The notes under the pieces were generated by a model, which was not told the origin of the DNA, ran no database searches, and was given only the letters and a program-made list of their open reading frames with translations. This document shows, piece by piece, positions 58,189-64,000 of a DNA stretch of 64,000 nucleotides; position 1 is the stretch's first letter; every line of letters starts with the position of its first letter. Source of the DNA: Hippasteria phrygiana (taxonomy: Eukaryota > Echinodermata > Asteroidea > Valvatida > Goniasteridae); the NCBI GenBank assembly GCA_037893225.1, contig JAZGUH010000197.1, forward strand, positions 434,001 to 498,000, in the 5' to 3' direction. The translations under genes and the position numbers were made by a program.

Positions 58189-59150
58189 CACTTCCGTTTT
58201 GGACCGGAAGGAAGGGTCACGTGACTTTGCACGTAATATAAAAAATGAAGACCCTGGATTATTCTATCGGTTCCCGTAAAAATCAAAATCAGATCTCTCT
58301 CGATTGATTTTTATATTGATTTTCAAAGATTAAACTTTCAAGTTATAAGGCACTTCCGGTTTGGACCGGAAGGAAGGGTCACGTGACTTTGCACGTAATA
58401 TAAAAAATGAAGACCCTGGATTATTCTATCGGTTCCCGTAAAAAGCAAAATCAGATCTCTCTCGATTGATTCTATATTGATTTTCAAAGATTAAACTTTC
58501 AAGTTGTAAGGCACTTCCGGTTTGGACCGGAAGGAAGGGTCACGTGACTTTGCACGTAATATAAAAAATGAAGACCCTGGATTATTCTATCAGTTGCCGT
58601 AAAAAGCAAAATCAGATCTCTCTCGATTGATTTTATATTGATTTTCAAAGATTAAACTTTCAAGTTATAAGGCACTTCCGGTTTAGACCGGAAGGAAGGG
58701 TCACGTGACTTTGCACGTAATATAAAAAATGAAGACCCTGGATTATTCTATCAGTTGCCGTAAAAAGCAAAATCAGATCTCTCTCGATTGATTTTATATT
58801 GATTTTCAAAGATTAAACTTTCAAATTATAAGGCACTTCCGGTTTGGACCGGAAGGAAGGGTCACGTGACTTTGCACGTAATATAGAAAATGAAGATTCT
58901 GGATTATTCTATCGGTTCCCGTAAAAAGCAAAATCAGATCTCTCTCGATTGATTTTATATTGATTTTCAAAGATTAAACTTTCAAGTTATAGGGCACTTC
59001 CGGTTTAGACCGGAAGGCAGGGTCACGTGACTTTGCACCCAATACAAAAAATGAAGACCCTGGATTATTCTATCAGTTCACATTAAAGCAAAATCAGATC
59101 TCTCACGGTTGATTTTATATTGATTTTCAAAAACTAAATCTAGAAATCTT
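58189..59150. repeat. 161-bp tandem repeat array 1
   Basis: Six copies start at 58189, 58351, 58512, 58673, 58834 and 58995 (period 161-162). Each starts CACTTCCGGTTTGGACCGG, followed by AAGGAAGGGTCACGTGAC and TTTGCACGTAATATA, and ends AAACTTTCAAGTTATAAGG. The last copy is the most diverged. A further partial copy starts at 59581. Confidence 0.95.
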
Positions 59151-59280
59151 TGGTTGCTTGTAATCTGATACTTGATGACGTCATCGTGACGTCATTATCG
59201 GAAAACTCGAGAGCTATGTAAACTATGCTATCTGAAGCAGAAATCTGCATTATATCTCTTGCGGTTGATTTTTCAGCAAA

Positions 59281-59580
59281 TTTTTTAGGTTTAAAGGTCT
59301 TTTCATTGCAACTTCCGGTCTGGTGACGTCATCAATCTTTCTCCACCTCAACTTGTTCTTAGTGTGAAGCCGATTACATACATCAATTATAGAGTGATTT
59401 CAGCAAACTTCGCCACACACATCGACCGATTATTCATTTTAAGCATTTTTCAACTTGCCGCTAGAGGGCGCTCGAACGTTTTATGACGTCACAAATAATT
59501 TTTTTGTGAAGTACAACCTAGTCGGAGACCAACATCGTTGAAAGCAAGTTCCCATCTTTTTCCACTTTCAAATGATGAGG
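59281..59580. repeat. Duplicated block with CTCF-like motif, copy 1
   Basis: About 300 bp shared at roughly 90% with 63310-63618. Contains CAACTTCCGGTCTGGTGACG, a second TGACGTCA at 59483-59490 and CCGCTAGAGGGCGC at 59458-59471. It is followed in both places by a 161-bp-type repeat. Confidence 0.8.
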
Positions 59581-59933
59581 CACTTCCGGTTTGGACCGGA
59601 AGGAAGGGTCACGTGATTTGACGCACACGAGATAAAATGAAGATCCTGGATTATACTATCAATTCCCACAAAAATCAAGTTCCGGGCTCTCACGGTTGAT
59701 TTTATATTGATTTTCAAAGATTAAATCTGCTAATCTTTAATTGCTTGTAATTTGATACATGATGACGTCATCATGACGTCAGAGTAATATGCACGAGTTC
59801 AGTACAGGGTCTGAGTGTATGCCAACTCTCATTAAGATTGAAGTTTGTTTAAGGGCAAAAGTGCCGATTAGAAAAAACGTGCATAAAGTTTATGGGGTTT
59901 GGGGGAGAAAAAGATGAAGAAGAAGAAAAAAAA

Positions 59934-60585
59934 CGAGAGATGTGTGACTGTTGATGAACAGTACACATAGCTTTTCCGCTCTGCATTTTTTTTTGTTTTT
60001 ACATGAAAGGAATTAAGGAATAAAGAGTAAGTTTAAAGAGTGTAAGTATTAAGAGTGAAAGTATAATAAAGGTTGCATGAAATATACCTTAGATTTGTAG
60101 ATATGTTTTCTTTGCGATTATAAGTATCGCACTTTGATGTGTTTTGGTTCATGTTGGTTCACGTCATTATGGTCTTAATTTGGAGAATTAAAAACACAGA
60201 ATTTAAAAAGGGAACCATTTACAACTCTATTCGTGGGGTTAGCACTGTACATTGTGTACAAATGATGTATGTGCGCGATGCGCGGATGTTCGAGTGGCCA
60301 ATTTGTTTCTCTAGGAAGGTTAGGGGCAATTACCATAAATGGGCGTATCTAGACCGCTATTACGATCAAGTTAATTTATATAACAAGCATCGCACGCATT
60401 ATTCAGACAGCTATATAAGGTTGAAGTAAAAATATTTTGTCTAGCTACTGTTGTGGCTATATTGGTAGAGCACTGAAAGCTTTAGACTACAGAGGCCTGG
60501 GTTCGAATCCTCTGCCCGATTTATATTTCAAGGGAAAACACAACGTCTATTTATGACAATTGACCCTAACTTACCTATGAAAAAA
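59934..60585 (-). mobile_element. Array unit 15, left part (type III)
   Basis: CGAG at 59934-59937 and hairpin at 59941-59967. The next 600 bp repeat 57560-58185 at about 97% identity, including the tRNA-like segment. Similarity stops at about 60580 (CCTAACTTA), where unit 14 enters its 161-bp array. Confidence 0.65.
60447..60520 (+). repeat. tRNA-like Pol III promoter segment, copy 2
   Basis: Identical A box (60454-60465) and B box (60500-60510) to the copy at 58059, inside a duplicated 600-bp block. The same missing acceptor stem rules out a canonical tRNA gene. Confidence 0.6.
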
Positions 60586-63057
60586 AATCACGCGTTCGGG
60601 TGTTTTGTAAGTGACGTGACAGGGTTATGTGATGCATTACATCATCTTTTGGAATTTGCGAGCGGGTAAATTGTGGGGGGGGGGGGGGTTGAAAAGTGGT
60701 TCAAAAATAAAGTATGTTTTATGGTTGTATATTGGATAAGTCTTAAGCTAGATAAAATTACAAAATGGAATAGATATGTCAAAGTAGGTGCAAGTTTAAT
60801 GTTCAAGATGTGATTTTAAAGTAATGTGCCTCTTCTACCGACGCAGTTGAGTGAGATTCAGTCAGATGAGTGAACTGTCGAAATGTTGTGGGAACTTTGA
60901 AATTCACATTGGAGAAATTGGAAGCTTATGTGACACATAATGGTGTATAACAGTTGTCAATGTGCACAAACATGATAATGAAGTTGGCTTGAAGTGCAAA
61001 AGTTCCAAAGATTGGATTTTGGTAGTTTGCCTGCGTGATTGGTCAGGAGTTAGAATAGTGTGCATATATGTTATGGCTGTTAGTCTAAAATGACATCTTG
61101 AAGTAAGACATCTTCAGTAAACATATATATAATACATGGAAACTTACAAACGTATGTTATATAAAAAATCAACAGTGCTGTTTAAAGAAGTGCGTGTTAA
61201 AATATACAAGGATAACTTGTGAGTGCTATAAAACAACTTTCAAATGTAGATAACGTGTTTTTACAAACGAACTTGAAAAAAATGAACACGAGGTGGCTGA
61301 TGCAGAAGTCAGGTTGTTGGCACAATTATTTAATGTATTCTATTCTTCATTTGAAACATTCATAACTGCAGAAATAATTGGGATAAGCTTCCGGTGGCTA
61401 TACAGTTATGAAGGTTGCAAAGGGGAAATGTGATTTATTTGTGTGTGTGTGAGTTTGTATATGCCGGCAATCGTGGACCTAGGACAAAAGAATTCGAGCG
61501 TAGACAAAGGGGTCCACGTTTGACCTAACGTCCACGATTGAAAATCGTGTACAAAACCAATGGGAGGCCTTCCGAAAAAGTTAGAGTATAAACAAAAGAG
61601 GAACAATGGGAGGTCCACGATTGCACCCGTTTGTGTGTGTGTGTGAGTGTGTGAAAGAGAGACCCAACTGCAGGAGTAAATATTTTCTTTTAATACGTTA
61701 AATTATATTCGTTTGCACTAATAAACAGAATTTTGTTAACAGAGTTTGCTGTTAACAAAACAAGTCTAGTGATGTTATCCACTTTTATATATCAGGTCAA
61801 TTGAATCCAAAAATGAAGAGAAATTAGTATTTAGTGTTCTTATTTTCTCTAAAAACATTATGGGAGTTTGGCTCCCCTTTCCATCGGGTATATTTAATTA
61901 CGTAACGTTTACGTACAAAGCTGTAACTGACTTGCTTTCAGAAGAACATGCTATCCTCCACACACATTCCCAATTGGTAATCTGTACTTATAATCTATTA
62001 TGTTCAAGAAAATATGCCACTTCTGCATACTGATCTCCTCGTTTTGCATGACAGATTGCATTTGTAAATAGTGGGAAATGCATCATCAAACCTGTCAGAT
62101 ACTGAAGAAATGTATCTTTATCTGTCATTGTGCTGTTGCCTTGTTCGTCCTTATAACCTCAACTACACCCAGCCTGATATTTGTCCATTTCAGATAAATT
62201 CTGTGCAAGAGCAACCCAAATCTGAACTATTGAAAAGGATGAGTATCTTGATAGTAGCGTGGAGATGGGCCAATTTTTAAATTCTGCATTAAAATTTCAC
62301 TTAAAACTTCATTGAATAATTCACACCCAAAGCAATAGTTTTGTTGCAGTATCTTTGTCAGATACAGTTTAATAAAAGGAATAAAAACATTCTGCAGTTA
62401 AAATGTCGTCTTCTTTTTTGTCAGTAAAATTTATTCTTTTGGGGCAGAAAGAAAATGCATGGTTTGAAAATTCTTTAATGGCAAAGAAAAACATGGGATT
62501 TCCAACCGAATTTATTGTGATTTATATTACTTGTTACTAGTATTTAGCTGTTGTTTTCTTAGCTTGGGAATCGATGGAGTTTGGGCTGCTGATCTGATTT
62601 AACTAAAGTTTTTGGTCTGATCAGCCAATTGGCTCCTGGTTTAGTCCAACGCGCTACGCTATGGCATTGTCAAAACTTGTCATATGAGGGCGCACTTTAA
62701 ATATTTTCCCGTAACGCCAGGCAAACTCAACCAAAGTACCAAGAAAAACGTACATAGTTTATGCGAGTTAGGTACAACTTTAAACATGGGGGCATCATGG
62801 CGTCCAATATCTCCAGAACTAAATGTGGGATCTGGTTGAACTTCTATTTCTATACAGATAGAGACACACATCTGCCTTAGCTTACACCAGTAGTCGGGTA
62901 AACTTTGAACCACTTAAGTTGTGTGCTGCCCCCAGCGTTGGTTTGTGGGATCTTCATACGGTTTAGTCAAAATGTGACTTCTTATATTGCAGACCATGTG
63001 AGGATTTTGGCATATACATCGTACGTGCTTTGATTCTGATTGCCGAGGAAGACAACG
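60586..63057. other. Non-satellite segment inside the array; mostly unrecognised
   Basis: AT-rich sequence without CRE modules until 63058. It contains a G run near 60677-60689, GT microsatellites at 61439-61451 and 61632-61644, a MITE (61468-61623) and a weak candidate terminal exon (62193-62279, acceptor TTGTCCATTTCAG, AATAAA near 62371). No host gene can be named. Confidence 0.4.
61468..61623 (-). mobile_element. MITE with CAATCGTGGACC ends, copy 2
   Basis: 156 bp bounded by CAATCGTGGACCT and AGGTCCACGATTG, exact inverted ends. Reverse-complemented it aligns with 23795-23947. It lies between two GT microsatellites. Confidence 0.75.
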
Positions 63058-63618
63058 GTAAAATATACCGGCCTACCTGCATACCACGATTGACTCCAAT
63101 TGGATGTACAGTTCTCTGGATATAGGACCTAAACGTATGCACCTTTCAGATGTTGTCACGTGACGCATGGTGATGTCATCACGACAGCACTTGTAAAAAC
63201 AAACATTTACAACATGGTCTTTGTCTGAGTCAAGATTGGATTCAATCTGATCAACACTGTCATTGATCAGATTGACTATTCAGATTTTGCATATCTCTCG
63301 CGGTTGATTTTTCAACATTTTCTTCAGGGTTCAAAGGACTTTTCATTGCAACTTCCGGTCTGGTGACGTCATCAATCTTTGCCCCCACTCAACTTGTTCT
63401 TAGCATGAAGCCGATTACATACATCAATTATAAAGTGATTTCAGCAAACTTCGCCACACACATCTACCGATTATTTATTTTAAAAAAAATTCAACCTGCC
63501 GCTAGAGGGCGCTCGAACTTTTATGACGTCACAATTTTGTGTGTGTAAAGTACAACCTAGCCAGAGACTAACATCGTTGAAAGCAAGTTTAATATTTTTT
63601 CACTTTCAAATGATGAGG
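63058..63618. repeat. Satellite block resuming after an intervening segment, with copy 2 of the CTCF-like block
   Basis: 63058-63260 matches 47640-47830 (GTACAGTTCTCT, GATATAGGA, GTGATGTCATCACGAC). 63310-63618 repeats 59281-59580, with CCGCTAGAGGGCGC at 63499-63512. Confidence 0.7.
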
Positions 63619-64000
63619 CACTTCCGTTTTGGACCGGAAGGAAGGGTCACGTGACTTTGCACGTAATATAAAAAATGAAGACCCTGGATTATTCTATCGG
63701 TTCCTGTAAAAATCAAAATCAGATCTCTCTCGATTGATTTTTATATTGATTTTCAAAGATTAAACTTTCAAGTTATAAGGCACTTCCGGTTTGGACCGGA
63801 AGGAAGGGTCACGTGACTTTGCACGTAATATAAAAAATGAAGACCCTGGATTATTCTATCGGTTCCCGTAAAAAGCAAAATCAGATCTCTCTCGATTGAT
63901 TCTATATTGATTTTCAAAGATTAAACTTTCAAGTTGTAAGGCACTTCCGGTTTGGACCGGAAGGAAGGGTCACGTGACTTTGCACGTAATATAAAAAATG
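63619..64000. repeat. 161-bp tandem repeat array 2 (runs off the window)
   Basis: Copies start at 63619, 63781 and 63942 with the same period and sequence as the array at 58189. The first two copies are almost identical to the first two there, including the TTCCGTTTTGG variant in copy 1, so the two arrays are segmental duplicates. Confidence 0.95.

Larger units (their letters stand above)
57530..59933 (-). mobile_element. Array unit 14 (type III: CGAG end, tRNA-like core, 161-bp repeats)
   Basis: CGAG (minus strand CTCG) at 57530-57533 replaces CTAG. The hairpin at 57537-57563 pairs TGTG and ACTGTT with AACAGT and CACA and is followed by AGCTTTTCCGC. Contents in order: an AT-rich leader, a tRNA-like segment (58059-58132), a 161-bp tandem array (58189-59150), a CRE block, a CTCF-like block (59281-59575), one more 161-bp-type copy (59581) and the usual right edge with CATAAAGTTTATGGGG. 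Confidence 0.6.

Overview
The window is nuclear DNA of an animal, with spliced genes, GT-AG introns and many eukaryotic transposon families. The mix (DIRS-type and CR1/L2-like retroelements, hAT, piggyBac/Kolobok-like and mariner DNA elements, abundant TACATGTACATGTA palindromes) suggests a marine invertebrate, perhaps an echinoderm or another invertebrate deuterostome. The species assignment is inference.

Left part (about 0.4-18.2 kb): the only host gene I can defend is the 5' part of FANCD2 on the minus strand. Six small exons (18135-18189, 17366-17512, 7676-7743, 7053-7105, 678-725, 412-466) join in phase into about 142 residues that follow the N-terminus of animal FANCD2. The rest of the gene lies beyond base 1. 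Its introns are full of mobile DNA. Intron 4 holds a 3.9 kb hAT-type element with an exact 8-bp target duplication, which carries a LINE reverse transcriptase remnant, a foldback element and a 14-bp minisatellite. Intron 2 (9.6 kb) holds a decayed DIRS-like retroelement, two copies of a palindrome-rich repeat, one DNA transposon nested in another, and a TTAA-flanked MITE.

Middle part (18.2-28.6 kb): no host gene is recognised. It contains more TIR elements: 18575-19713, a 21662-25378 relative of the nested element, a TTAA-flanked element at 22649-23605 with a small coding remnant, a 13-bp GC-rich minisatellite (27225-27690) and a mariner-type element with long TIRs (27744-28591).

Right part (28.6-64 kb): a giant repeat array. 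Modules of about 120-170 bp each carry a paired CRE motif (TGACGTCA-TCA-TGACGTCA), often beside a CACGTG E-box. They are grouped into units of 1.2-3.4 kb. Each unit starts (plus coordinates) with CTAG followed by a hairpin and a GGCTGTTTCGG- or GGCTTTTCCG-type motif. Read on the minus strand this is hairpin, then CTAG, then T, the layout of a Helitron 3' end. Several right ends carry a second hairpin built from the same motif as the left end of the same unit. Segments of units are duplicated at higher order. From 57.5 kb the units change: they carry a tRNA-like Pol III promoter, a 161-bp tandem repeat with ETS and E-box motifs, and a block with a CTCF-like motif. No helicase, Rep or other autonomous transposition gene is visible. 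The array is the best candidate for something undescribed: a satellite-like expansion of non-autonomous Helitron-like elements loaded with CREB/ATF and bHLH-type sites.
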